A stretch of DNA of 64,000 nt, taken from NCBI GenBank assembly GCA_021613335.1, contig JAJTWR010000260.1, positions 1,739,501 to 1,803,500 of the forward strand, read 5' to 3'. Below are positions 36,457-49,300 of the stretch, piece by piece. The notes beneath the pieces were generated by a model. It made no database searches, was not told the origin of the DNA, and saw only the letters and a list, made by a program, of their open reading frames with translations. How positions within the stretch are numbered: position 1 is the stretch's first letter; the number at the start of each line of letters is the position of its first letter. The stretch is from Whitmania pigra. Lineage: Eukaryota; Annelida; Clitellata; Hirudinida; Haemopidae. The translations under genes and the position numbers were made by a program.

Positions 36457-37941
36457 CTAGACCAAACCGTGATGTGTCTTGACTATTTGTTGGGCCGGCT
36501 TTGGAGGAGGAGTTTTTCCCTTTTGACAGCAACGATTGCCCTGGTGTGGCTGACAAACTCTGTACGATCGGATGTGTTGGTGACAACAGGATGGTTTTAT
36601 CGGGCATCTCGTATTGGCGTGATGTTTGCTACAACAGCATTCGCAACAACACCCATGTTTCTTTATGGCTGAGAAGGATTTTTCAATAAGACCGACTTCT
36701 TCTTTTAAACTCTGCTTTAACTTGGAAACCCATAAAAACCTCTTTTCCCCAAAAATATTATCCCCAAAATCATTCGTTTGTTTTGTTGAATTTTTTGGCT
36801 GATGGTTGTTGGACAAGCATCTTTTGCATTGGTTATAACCGTGGTCACTTTGATCGCCATCAGATTTTATGTCGTTGAGAGCAAACCAAACTCTGTCCTT
36901 CTTTTTTGTTCTTGGAAGGATGAGTTTAATTCCAAGACGTTGAGCCTCGGTCATAACTTCCTCCCAACTCATATAAATCTGCTCCTCCATCGTCCTGTTA
37001 TTGTTCGACGATGTCGTGTTTCCGTTCACCTCGTTCAGGTTGCCGTCTTCTCTTCTTTTCAGAATCGACCTCCTTTGGCAGTTATCGAGTTTCGACAAGC
37101 GATTTGCAGTGAAAGCTTGCCATTGATCTGGTTTGATCATGATTGCGTAGGATGAACTCACTTCAGATTCTTTCCACTCACTTTCATCTTTCTTTGTGGG
37201 TTCTTCTTGACAGACGTCAGTTTTATCAACATTTCCAGGAAAAAGAGCTTGCAGCTGAATGTTTGCATTGTCGTCGCTATTTTCGAGAAAGACGTCATCA
37301 TTATCGCTAGCTTCGTCATCATCATCGCCAGAACCACTCTCAAAAACATCGTCTTCACTGCAATGTTGAGCACCATCGAAACCTCCATTAGTTGGTAATG
37401 GAGTGCATTGTTGAGCCTCGATAATATCGTGGAAACTTACCTGTGTTTGCCTCTCGCAGCTCTTGAAAGTCTTGTTCGTTACGTGCCACGGAAGTTTAAC
37501 TCTGAATTGTTCCTCGAGGTCTTCCAGTGTCAGATAACCAGATTCCTTGCCAGAGCTGTCAGTGTCATACGACTCAGGAGTACTCACGTGGCTCGACTTT
37601 GGGGAATCCTTATGTATGTCCTTGTTGGCATCCACTTCAAACTCTGAAGAGACCGAAGCGGTCCTGCTTTGTCCGGTGCCACAACGCTCACCATCGTTGC
37701 CGGGTGGAATGTTGCAGGCGTTTGTTTCGCTTTGGAAATACTGCTCTCTTAATCTTTTCAGAGTTGGTACAGGAAGAATAACATGATACGACGTACTCTT
37801 TTCCAGCCTCTTTGTTTCAAAGCGTTCATGGTCTGAATCGCTAAATCTTGGCTGTACGAAATCTGCTTTGAACAGCACTGGCCCTGTATCGACACCTCCA
37901 TCTGATCTTCGCGGTTTTCTCAAATTCATGTTTCCTGCCAT
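36457..37941 (-). CDS. Unrecognised 494-residue intronless-CDS protein with acidic middle and Cys/His-rich tail
   Basis: A single uninterrupted frame of 494 codons starts at an ATG right after a 5' UTR splice (ACAG acceptor near 37950, GAAG/GTGAGA donor near 38010). I do not recognise the family. Residues 1-70 are basic and polar; about 200-230 is an Asp/Glu/Ser run (GSGDDDDEASDNDD); residues about 320-355 contain a well-ordered segment, MSWEEVMTEAQRLGIKLILP, followed by KKKDRVWFAL. The latter contains RVWF, which fits the RVxF consensus for docking to protein phosphatase 1. The last 75 residues are packed with Cys and His (CCCECCCSKHH, CCHQH, CQPHQGNRCCQ) that could coordinate metal. The length, lack of repeats and spliced leader exon argue for a real gene. 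A PP1-regulatory role is only an inference from one motif. Confidence 0.75.
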   Translation of the reverse strand: MAGNMNLRKPRRSDGGVDTGPVLFKADFVQPRFSDSDHERFETKRLEKSTSYHVILPVPTLKRLREQYFQSETNACNIPPGNDGERCGTGQSRTASVSSEFEVDANKDIHKDSPKSSHVSTPESYDTDSSGKESGYLTLEDLEEQFRVKLPWHVTNKTFKSCERQTQVSFHDIIEAQQCTPLPTNGGFDGAQHCSEDDVFESGSGDDDDEASDNDDVFLENSDDNANIQLQALFPGNVDKTDVCQEEPTKKDESEWKESEVSSSYAIMIKPDQWQAFTANRLSKLDNCQRRSILKRREDGNLNEVNGNTTSSNNNRTMEEQIYMSWEEVMTEAQRLGIKLILPRTKKKDRVWFALNDIKSDGDQSDHGYNQCKRCLSNNHQPKNSTKQTNDFGDNIFGEKRFLWVSKLKQSLKEEVGLIEKSFSAIKKHGCCCECCCSKHHANTRCPIKPSCCHQHIRSYRVCQPHQGNRCCQKGKTPPPKPAQQIVKTHHGLV

Positions 37942-38200
37942 GTTTGTCTGTCAACAACATTTTGCTTTCGATTTAATTTGTTAAGGCTGCATTACAAAGC
38001 ATCTCACCTTCGAAGATTCGCCTCGATTAGCAGATTTTGCGACACGAATTCGCTTTAGAAAATGGAGGTTAGATCCAAGAACATGACTAGATCAGCAAAT
38101 GTTTATGGACCCATGGATGGAAAACAAGTGAGTCTGCATGCACTCCATCATCGAGCTATGACGTGAGGAGCGATTTAAGCAGATGAGAGACGACGGCTCC

Positions 38201-38207
38201 ATTTATA
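38201..38207 (-). promoter_or_regulatory. TATA box candidate for the 36.5-37.9 kb gene
   Basis: The minus strand reads CCTATAAATGG here, a good TATA element about 190 bp upstream of the presumed 5' UTR donor near 38010. Transcription would begin about 30 bp downstream, near 38170, giving a 5' UTR leader exon of about 160 bp. Confidence 0.4.
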
Positions 38208-38826
38208 GGCGGAGGACTCGGAAACGGAGTTCCTGGCGTGCATAAATCAGCATCTTTGTGGCTCACTGCATACAAGCCACCGGTAGAAGGCACACCTCTA
38301 ATTACATTCACATCAATCGACGCACGCTCACTATTTTTTCTGAAGTCCAGAAATCACTGAGGCAGCTTATGTTCTACTCAAATATCGAGCTAAAAACCTC
38401 CTGAAACAAATTACATGGGTCCGCCCTCATAGATTGTTTTAGATTCAATTTCGTATTTGAAACTCCGCAGATATTAAGATTGATCGACCGATAACCCGGC
38501 GCGGAGTGCCTTATCGCTGTCAACACGCATCAACCTCTGCAGCAAATAACGTTCAAAACAGTTAACCAAATAAAAAAATTTATTAACAATCAAACAAGCC
38601 ACTTGTGACTGGAAATCAATTGAAACTTTATAAGGAAATTGTTTAAATACAAAGTGATTAGTGTTTATAAACATGGCTCAATTGTGACAAAAATATGAAA
38701 TTCCAAAACCAAAACGTCGAACAACAAATTCGAAACATCAAATATGACTGTCCTCTCATGATGATGAAATTTGTCCAAAATCAATAAACTAAAGCTTGCT
38801 GATATAAAAACAATATTATTGAACAT

Positions 38827-41330
38827 TTACAGAGCTTTGATTTTCATCCTCTTCATCTTTGGCTGGTTCTTCTTAGCCTCTTTTTTCATGTTTTTCTCCT
38901 GAAAATCTCATTTTAGTCAGCATTCGTGACAGTAATAAATCATTAAACATTTTACATGCAAAAGTTTGAAAACTCAAAACAACCTCAAGTCTCCTCTGCT
39001 TATCAGGGTCATCTTCATTCATGATCTTTTCTTTCTCTGCCCTTCTCTTTTCTTCCTTCCTGTTCTGAGCAGCCTCACTCCTCTGACTGTGTGCAGCCTT
39101 CTGGAACAACTCCAAAACTCTCTGACGACTTTTGTCAGCTTTCACTTTGGCCTACAAAAGTTGCAAATAGAAAAACCCTGTAAAATAGTAACCTACGAGA
39201 GATGAGATACCTCCTTGCTTAATCTGAAGCGTTTGATTTTATCAATGGAGTAGAACACCATCTGCAACAATGGCTTCAAATGATCCATGTCCTTTGGAGT
39301 GCTGTACCCACCTCCACTGACTGAAAGATAACAAGGTTCAATTGACGAACAATCCATTTTAAATAATAATTAGTAATAATAATAATAACACCAATCACTG
39401 CTTCTCACAGATCAAAAAATCACTTCCAACAACTACCATTAAAACAGAAGATCAGAACTTTCGAGGTCTCTGGCAATTTAGTCGACTGTGAGTCCCTGAA
39501 TTAAATTATTTTGAGAGCTTAAAATGTCACTCATCCCTCATTATTTCACTCTTAAACTCACTCTGGTTGTTTGACTCCTGCAAATTGATCGGAAAAGTGC
39601 ATGTACTCGAGATGATCCTCGAACTTCTTTAAAACCGTGCAAACCTTAAAGCGAGACGTCGGTTAGAACAACTCGAGATGCGAACGATCGAGAAATAATC
39701 ACCAACTTTGGTGTCCAAGACGAAAGAAACCACTTCACCACTTTCACTCAGAACTTGGAAATGAGGAGGAAGAGAGAACTTTTCAACACTTCTTTTCTCA
39801 GAGCAAAAGTTGGCCTGAGGGAGCACAAGCATCAGACTGATTAACATTTAGTTTATGACCACTTATTAAGTGCTTAACAATCAAGTTTTATTCCACATAA
39901 ATTCAAACGACAACAAGAAATAACAATCACAAAGTCACTAAAACTCAAATACTTATCAACCCCTCAGAATTCAAAGCAGAGCAAAATCAGTACATTGTTT
40001 AAACTCCTATATTTGCCCATGTATACTCACCGAGTTACATTCAGTTACAGAACTAGTTGAAATTAAATGAGAATCTAACCAAATCAGAATGATCTTTCTG
40101 AAGACGAGTGATGCATTTCTTATTGGCCAGACAAAATACAAAGGAATCCATGTCGACATCATCCATAACTACTTTGATGATCTTAATTAATTCACAAGAA
40201 AAGTCAGTGTCACTCAATTAAAGACATTTCTGAATGAAATACTCACCACTTGATCTGTTACAGGTCTGAAGAGTCTGGCGATGGTGCTGACCAGGTCTTG
40301 CCTCTTGAGAAGTTTTATGGTCACCAACATGCCTTCGCAGCACGTTCTACCACTGCACCAGAGCGAATAAACGTTCTCTGCCTCCTTCATCAGGCCTGAA
40401 TTTGTTGCTTTTGTTCCCGTGCCATCATCACCTGACGAGAAATTTCTTATTTACAAACACTCCACACTGACAATGATGACCTGCTCACCGATGACAGCAA
40501 AGTTTTCTTCGAGAAGTTGCTTGTGAGCAGTCAACCATGCTTGTGCTAATTTCTGGTTCTTTGCTTTTCCAGCTAAATAGTTGAGGAGATAAGCACCCAG
40601 GCCTCCAAGCATCAACATCTCCACATAAAAGCTATCCCAATTTGTATGCAGATGAAGAGGCACCTTATGGTGAATATAATTGTCATCAAATACTATGCAG
40701 AAAACAATTCAACATTCAAAATCATAACATCAAGGCCAACAGTCTTGAAGAGTTTTAAAACATAAATATACTTTAATTCCATAATTTCAATCATCTAAGC
40801 AATCATAAGAATAATGTTAATCAAACTTTGACAATTTTTAAGTCCTGTGGCTGATCATGTGATTTGGTTTTGACCTTTCTTTCCTTCTCAAAGCCCTCAA
40901 ATTCATCTTCATTCAAATTCTCAAATTCTTCGTCTTCCTAATAAAACCAGTCAGAAAATCTAGCTAAATCCCATAAAAAACATATTATTCAAATTGTTTG
41001 AAATATAGTAGGAACCTCTACAGATGCATCTTCATCTTCGTCCATTTGCTCACTCAAATCTTCTGCAATAGTAACAGCTTCAGGTGACATCAGCACCTTC
41101 ACTTCGACTTTATCATCCCCTTCCCAATCATCTTTTACCTCTGGTGAGCAAAAATAACATCAAAACCATTTGCTCACCACAAAAATGTAAGCAATCAAAA
41201 ATCAAAGCAATTTGTCACCTTCATCGAATTCCTCAAACTCTGCAAACTCATTATTTTCAGTGTCAATAGATTCCAATCCCAAAACGACATACAAGAGTGC
41301 ACCCAGAACAAATAAATGACAGAACTTCAT
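38827..41330 (-). CDS. CCDC47: CCDC47 (calumin), ER membrane chaperone of the PAT / multipass translocon
   Basis: Twelve exons: 41330-41219, 41140-41016, 40937-40875, 40663-40489, 40431-40247, 40181-40080, 39814-39707, 39644-39562, 39495-39437, 39320-39211, 39151-38984, 38898-38827, giving 453 residues (human 483). A signal peptide ([18 protein letters not shown]) leads into a strongly acidic luminal region. A membrane span (about residues 113-131, [17 protein letters not shown]) is followed by the cytosolic DUF1682 domain: [86 protein letters not shown] and [18 protein letters not shown] basic coiled coil ends the protein ([41 protein letters not shown]). CCDC47 works with Asterix at the ribosome-translocon during insertion of multi-spanning membrane proteins. 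Confidence 0.97.
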
Positions 41331-41784
41331 TTTGTCGAAAAATCTTTTAAAAAAATACATTCACAAAGTTATTCAGATTCATATAACATTATATCAATAT
41401 TACATACGTGCAATTAATTTAAACACAATATCTGTTGTAATTCATTTACTTTAGAACAAAAACTTTCAGAAACCATCAACGACGACAACCAGCCGTAGTA
41501 CCCGAGTCGAGCGATATATAGAAGCTAAAATCATTTAAACAAATTAATAACTTATTACATAAAATATAATTTAAAAAAATTTTTTTTAAATATGTTTGTT
41601 CATTATTATATATAAAAAATATATGATGAATTGTCAAATATAAACGGTTTTGACGTTTCTTTCAAAGCGGCGTATTTAATCAATCTTTTCAACTTACAAT
41701 TTATCATTCCTTACAAAGGTAAAATTTGATCAACACCACCAATATTTTAAGTCAGGTCTTAATGCCAGGTGAATAAATTAAGGC

Positions 41785-43190
41785 AGTGGTCCAGGGACAT
41801 AATTTGAGGGGACAAGGGAGACAACGCCGCCCCGCCCCTCTATTTTAGACTAGACGCAAAAAAAGGTCATCTCCTCATATTTTACGAGGGTTTGCCACCT
41901 TCTGAATTTTGTTGAAGCGAAAAAGGTCGAATTCTAAAGTTGTGCCAGGGAAAATGCAGAAATTACGTCCCTGCTGTGCTCAGTGGCATCACTAGGGACT
42001 CAATCCCACACTCACTCACTCCTACCCGGGTGGCGTATTTCAAAATCCTAACCAGCACCAGGCAACGCTCCAGTCAACACTTCCGTGCTGCATGGGGTAA
42101 CCAACATGTCCAGTTAAGTGAAACCATCCACTTTTTTGACAGTCGTCAGGAAATAAATTGTGAGATTTGCAAATAGGCGCGTGCCAATGAAGGTTGGCTC
42201 ATAGGAAAGAAATGGACTACCTTAAATGTCATGTCACGCATAAATGCAAGTTAAGAAATTAAAGAATTCGAGTTATTATTCTCTAATAAAACTTTTGTCA
42301 TAAACTTTTCTAAGGAAAATACAAGTGAAAGAATTTACTTATCCCAGAAAAATAAATCGTGCCTTGGGGAAGTAAAGGTATTAATTGGTAATGTCTGGAA
42401 ATTAAACCATCCATTTTCAGTTCAGGAAATCCAAAATCATGTTGCTAAACTTCCTGAGAGTTTGATAAATAAAAATTATACCTCTGAGTTTATCAAATGC
42501 ATAAATTCAGTTAGAAAAGCTGAGCTAATTAAAGAATTAAATGATTCAGCTTTTCTCATATTCGATGAATCTACTGGCGTATCAGGCTCCAAGTTGTTAA
42601 TAATGTATATTAAATTTAGAAATTTAAAAGAAGGTTCTTTTAAAGATCTTTTTGCTGGCACAATTAAATTGTGACAGTTCTGCCACAGTTGGAGCAATAA
42701 ACAGTTTTATAAAGATAATGATTTAAATCTCAACATGATGGTTACGTTCATATCAGATGGTGCAGCAGTAATGCTTGGAAAAAGTAATGGTATGATGCAG
42801 TTCTTCACCAGTTTGTCCATTACTTGATAATTAATTGACGATGAAGTTTCACTTACGAAAGAATTGGAACCACTTATCGAAACAATTTCTACATTTTTTT
42901 AGCACGATTGTCGCATATTTGAATGTAAAGAAATTTAAAAATAAAACGAATATTTTTAACATGGAATGCGTGGTAATTATTTTGGACCAATTTATTACTT
43001 TAGAATTGTTTAGAGATTTGAGGGATCTTTAAGCTGGCAGCGGCATCACAGACCTAACAACGCGATTTTGTACTGGGTTAGCCACAGCCAAATGCAATGT
43101 TGGACTGAATCACCCCAAAGAACTATGATAAAACTCTAAAAGGGTAGTTGGCCACATCTTTCTAAAAATAAAAATTGGATTTGGTCCTTT
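41785..43190 (+). mobile_element. Degenerate hAT-like transposon
   Basis: The plus strand encodes pieces of a hAT/ZNF862-like transposase: YTSEFIKCINSVRKAELIKE, AFLIFDESTGVSGSKLL (the DEST motif region) and, after a stop and frame change, MVTFISDGAAVMLGKSNGMM. Stops and frameshifts show it is inactive, and the C-terminal dimerisation region is not recognisable. The 5' portion (41785-42180) contains a segment on the minus strand (41930-41970) reading CAGGGACGTAATTTCTGCAT, which recurs at 46.8 and 62.1 kb. Confidence 0.75.
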
Positions 43191-43362
43191 ACCATTATTA
43201 TTTCATCCCTATCATCACTATCATTGTTTTCTTTTATTATTAAGCATTGTCTTCATTAGCCAAAGTTCTTATTAAGTGCAAAAAAGCAAGCACAATTCTG
43301 GCAATTTCTTTTACATAGTAATCAGTTCATGCCAAATGTGTGAATGCATTTTCAGTCATTAA

Positions 43363-46300
43363 TCAGTTCAAAGTGTCCGAGAGGCAGTAAACTTTCAGGT
43401 TTTTATAAAATGACGAGACATCGTCAACAGGCTTTCTCGATGTGTAAGTGACCTCCCGTGTGGTGTCGGTCATAATGAAACCATTTTCAGAAAATCTTCC
43501 AGTGAAGGTAAGGGCATCAAGCCACACAAATAAAGCAAAATGACTGGTCCCAAGTGTTATTTTAAGAGTATTATCATTTCTTCGTGTTACATTTCTCACC
43601 TGCAGATGCAGAAAAACAATTGTGTAACCCAATTTACATAAAGACACACAATTTTTTTATACATTTATAAATGCAAATCATTTTATCATGCATTAAAACC
43701 TATCACGACATACTCACCGTAACCCTGGCGACAGGTATATCCGAAAAATAATTTTCAACAAATATGAAGTTCTCAGCAACTTTTTTTTTATCACAGGTAG
43801 AAAAAGCCTGAAATTCAAAGAAGCAGTCCCTAGGCCTTGAACAGCCACATTTACTGGTCAAAGAGTTCAGGTAGTCTCGGAACACCACTCTGACTGCATC
43901 AGCCTGAAAGCACACAAAGGTCTCAATTTATATTTACTATGTCCTAAATTTAAGGATCAAAGGAAAATAATGAAACAACAATTAATATACAACTATTCAA
44001 TTAAATAAATAATTCCAAAACTGAATGAACTAGCCTGATGAAATTGGATATCCCACTTTCTGGAGAGCTTGAATTCATGAAAATTAAAACATTGAATCTT
44101 CATAGAAAAATCATCACATTGTGCATCCAAGGATCCCTCATCCCTTATAAAGTAAAGAAGCATCCAACCATCTTTTATGACAGGTGAAACAAGATGTGCA
44201 GCAAAAAATTTCTGAGCAAAATAGTGAAGCATCTTCCACTTTCCACCATATTCTGAAAATTAACCACATGAAAGGAATAGAAGAATAGTCCAGAATTTTC
44301 CAAATGAAGCAACCTATGGAAGACCAGGTAGGAGCTTGCCAAACATCATTCAACTGCCAATACATGGCTCCCATTGTCAACCCTCTCCCATCTTCAAGTA
44401 TGGATGTTTGATACCTCCTATAATGTTCAACTTGTGACTTTACACACATTGCTTGATCAACCTGGAGACAACATCTTCTTGCATATTCTGCATGCCATAT
44501 CATATAGTACCAAATAACTTATTACCTGAGTCAAATAAACAAAGTTCACAAAATCACTGGTTTTATTTTCAGTACGTGGTAGCTTTATATGAAGCCCAAT
44601 CTGAATTTCCATTTCCAAATTCCCTGCAAATTAAACAAATTTATTTTCTATTTAAATGTTGTTTTTGATATGAACAAGAGCTACCATTGGCATGGCGCTG
44701 CCTGTGCTCTGTGAAGTTGCTGCCATGCTGCAAGTCTTCAGGAAGGGAAATCAGTCGAAGCGTTTCAAGGGAAGGCCATGATTGGAACCCAAACTCAGAG
44801 GCAAATCTGGGGATCCTATAAGCTTCAGGATTCCAACCATCAATGTAATAGCTGTAGAAGTGGACTAAAGTAAAATTGAAATTTGTAATAAATTTGTAAG
44901 CAAAATGGATAGGAATGATAACTCACTATCTCCATATTTCTCATCCTGAGGTTTAAGTGAAAGCCACCCATCAATCATTGTTTTTAAACCATTTGAAGGA
45001 CTTGAGGTAACATACGGTCTGCTAAAGTCTTCCTTGACAAAAATTTTCCCAATATAATTGACATACAAATCAATGTAATCTTCCCTGTACACATCCACCA
45101 TGTCACTTGGCATTGCAAACCTGGTAAATAAGGAGATGAAACTTAATTTGAAGGTGTTATCACCTTCCAAGGGAACAAACCAGTTGTCAGCAAAAGCCAC
45201 CTCGTTCTCATTGTTGCCTGACCAGATGATGATGGATGGATGATAGCTCAACCTTCGAACCTTATGTCAAATTTAATAATCAGCATTTCAAAGCAGTTAA
45301 AGGTATCAAAAATATATGTAAAATGCTTAGATATTTAGTATAATATTATCTTAGTAATTCATGATGCTCAACTGGTAGACTTGCCAACTTAGACATGCAT
45401 AAGGAAGCACTCAAGCTGAAAATGTTAAATCACATATACAACAGTCATAACAGATAAGAATCATTGGACAATGTAAACACAAGAGATTGGCACCGGCTGT
45501 ACAGGGACTTACATCTCTAAATTAATAAAAATTCTCTCCCACTTGACTAACAAACAACCGAGCTGTGGTTCCATGTCACCACTAGTTCCATGGCACAGCT
45601 ATGCACCAATCAGCTTAGGCGGCATCATGATTTTATAGTTCTTCAAACACCTCGACCATCGATGTTTGTTTCTTTTCCATCATTATGTAAACTACAAACA
45701 TACAGCCTGATATCTCAAAGCTCGTTGCGGATGTGCAGCTTTGGAACTACGGGGCCAAACCATCGGCCGAGAATCGCGGTGTTGTCGGGAGAAATGGGCC
45801 GACCGCGGACTCGCGAAGCAACATGAACTGCGGTCCAAACCGCGGCTTCGAAAAGGCCCGCGGTCGAGTCCCGAAAATTTCTATCTCCGGCTGCCGCTAC
45901 AAAGAAATTATAAGGCCCAGTTTGCATATATTAAGGCGGTGTGAAGAAGCCACTGAGAGCTTTCATGACCGCTGTAGGCAAACTGGGGTGGAGGCGATCG
46001 ACATAACAAGGCCAATGAGAGCCCCGCATAGTCGAAGTTTGCAGGCGACAAACAGACAGCATGCAACATGAAGGAGCCATTGAGAGCTTTCGCAGTCACT
46101 CCAGTCCAGGCAGCAGTGACCGGCATAACAAGGCCAACGAGTGCCTCTCAAAGCCGGCGGTAAGAGTTGGGTCCAGCAAGACCAAACCGACAGGGACATC
46201 CGGCTGATCACCGGATGCGGCCCGCCCCCCGAAAACGTAAGGAGACTCAAAGGGCCGAACCCTTTGAAGACGGGGGAAACTCCTCTGAGGATCCCTGTCG

Positions 46301-49300
46301 GAGCTCCAAGGCGGAGTATTTAGTAATTAGTAACATTGACTTGTGTATCTCGTTAACTTCAAACTGCCAAGATGAACATGAACTATGAACATCAGCCCAT
46401 GTGGTTCAGAACTTTGTCTTGATGATGATGAGGTATAAAATTTGGAATCTTTTATATGCTCTCTTTCACCCTTTCCCTGCAGGTGATTCTCCAGACTCTG
46501 TATCTGGCCATCAGTAGAATAGTAGATTTCAGTAGCAAAGAATAATAGGTCAGTCAATGAAAAAATGTAGCCAGTGACTGTAAGAGCAATCCTGGTGTGA
46601 AGGCTTTAGATTTAGAAACATTATTCAACAAACAATGACTGGACTTAGGTGCAATATGTTCCTTTTTTTTAACACCCTTTCACATCTTCATAAGAGACTT
46701 ATACTTTTACTCCCTTTTACCATCACACATCAGAAATGTTTTTCCAATCTCCGAAATGCGCTTAAGCAAGTCCAACTTAATCTCTTTGCTTCTGATTTAG
46801 ACAGCTTTTTGTCCTTATTTACACATGTTATTCGGGGACATCATTTCAGCATTTTCCAGGGCAAACCCTTGCTCAGCTCAAGAAGATGACCCTTTTATGC
46901 TTCTAGCCAAAATTCAGGCAGGCAAACCCTCATGATGAGATGAGCCTTAGCTTGTGATTCTACATTGCACCTTTGGATTGACTGAAAATGGATTGATGTA
47001 GTAGTAGTGGTGGTAATTGAAAAACTCACTTGATAGGCAACCTCACTGCTAACAGTTTCCAAAAACTCAAAATTTGTTGGATAAAAGGCACATGCAAACA
47101 TGAAGTCTTGCCAAACCATGATCCCCAACTGATCAGCTAAATCATAAAATTCATCCGATTCATAAACCTAAAAGACAAATCGGATGTAAATTGATGCAAA
47201 CAATTGTAAAAAGAACTCTGCTTAAACAAACTTACTCCTCCACCCCAAACTCTGAGAATATTCATGTTGGCATTGACAGAGGATTCAAGCAACCAATGCA
47301 TTTGATCCTTGTCAATTGAACCTTGGAAACTCCCAGCAGGTATCCAATTTGAGCCTTTGCAAAAGACTGGTATTCCATTTATTTTGAAGTAAAATGTCAA
47401 TCCTTAAAGAAAACAAGATCATTGATCAAATTACATTTTATGAGTTGAAAATACTGAATTGAAAACCATTGTCATTGACATTTTCCTGGATCAATTCAAC
47501 AGTTCGAAAACCAACTCGAAAAATTCTCGATTCTTCACATTTAGAAACATCACAAACATCAATTTTTACTTCATATAGCTTTGCTTCACCCATCCCGTTA
47601 GGCCACCATAAGTCCACAACAGTTTGACTCTGTAAGCAAATTGAAAATTCAATCAATTCCGAGATATAAATAAACACCTAATTAAAAACTAAAGGGTTCA
47701 AGATAATTTTTATAATCACAAGTTAAAGTTAAAAATAAGTTTTTTTTGTTTATAAGTTATTTACATTATAAATATTTTAAATAAACCAGATTTAAGAAAG
47801 TTTCATGGATGAGAGAAGAAGGTTTCAAGTATAATGCTTTCTTTCTTGTGATGTTCAGTTGCTTCAAACTGATCACTTGAATGACTGTGGCTTCATCCGT
47901 TTTGTTAGAGAGATCAAAATATGATGTCACTTTTAATGTCCAACTCTCATTATCTGATAAAATTATTACAAGCAAATTTATTTTACCTTAAAGGATTTTT
48001 AAGCATTTTAGTATCTAATTATCAGGAATTACCACATAATATTTTTTTATTATCATCACACCTGAAAATGTTTGAATTTTTACATCTCTGAGTACTGCTT
48101 CCTTGTATGCTTCAATGTATATGTCCTTCCTGCATTACATGCATGAAATACAACTAAGTTTTTCACAGACTCCTTATATATTTCCTTAATTTAACAACTT
48201 CAAATTTTATTTCACATTAGTTGGTAATGTTATTGAGAGAAATCTTACAGCATAGAGAATTAATGTTATAAACTGAGGTTGTATGATAAACAACCATATG
48301 CCAACAGAAGGAAATGAAGGTCCCCAGTCCCATCCAAAAGAGTAAGCAGCTTTTCTTATGAAGTTAAAGTGAGGCTCTGGTGGTACATCATATGGATAAT
48401 GAGCTTTTTGTTCTGATTTGTATAGCACTGGGGATGTGAAGGTCACATTTATCAAGTTCTCTCCTGGCTGAAAATGCAAACCAACTTTTGCATTTTATTA
48501 TTAATAGTAATAATCCAAGTAACCAAAGCTAACCTTTAAAAAGGCCTTAATGTTGTATATATATTTTCTATGCATGTTATTAGCCTTGCCCACAATAAAT
48601 CCATTGATCTGTATGGAAGCTACTGTATCCAGGCCATTACATACTAAATCAATTCCTTTTGAGTGCAGCAATTCTTTGGAAACTGTATAAAACTTCAGAG
48701 TTACATGATGTATTGTATTCATAATACTAATCAACAAACAATATTAACATTTATCCCCTAGCTTTTTCATTAAGGCATTAAATTGTTAAATTCAATTATA
48801 ACAAAACAAATAGTAAAATTCAGCAATATTGTGACACTTGTGATATATATAAATTTTGTTAAACAAAACCAAACCCTTTAAAAAGTAATTTCAATAAATA
48901 AATAAAAGTACTTTAAACATAATAGCAACAAAAGGAAAACATGTGAGCAGATCTGTGAATATTCAATTGGCCTAACGATAGGATGGCAGTTAGGCTCACC
49001 GTCAAATTTTTTGACATAAGACCAATTAGTTAGACCTATCCAACTGTATTTGACATCATTCATTCTGTACAAAGGGTTTCCAATGATCCCGGAGTTATAT
49101 AAATCAGTGTAAACACATCCAGGCACGATGGCATTAACTAAAAATGAAGTATATTATTTAGGCTATCTAAAAACAATTTAAGAACGCACTAACGAACCGG
49201 AGACATTTGGACCGTGGAGTATCCAGTTACCGCTTAACAAAACTTGTTCTCCACAAGCACAGACGATATTTGCAGCACAAAAAATGCTCAGTGTAATTCT

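Noticed and set aside
38054..38128. Plus-strand start exon MEVRSKNMTRSANVYGPMDG with a GTGAGT donor
   Set aside because: It overlaps the inferred leader exon of the minus-strand gene and no downstream partner is seen, so chance is more likely, though it cannot be excluded.
45117..45161. 43-bp mini-intron in MANBA exon 10 (GTGATAACAC ... TTTACCAG)
   Set aside because: Removing it shifts the frame away from the conserved downstream sequence, while reading through stays open, so it is treated as a short coding insertion.
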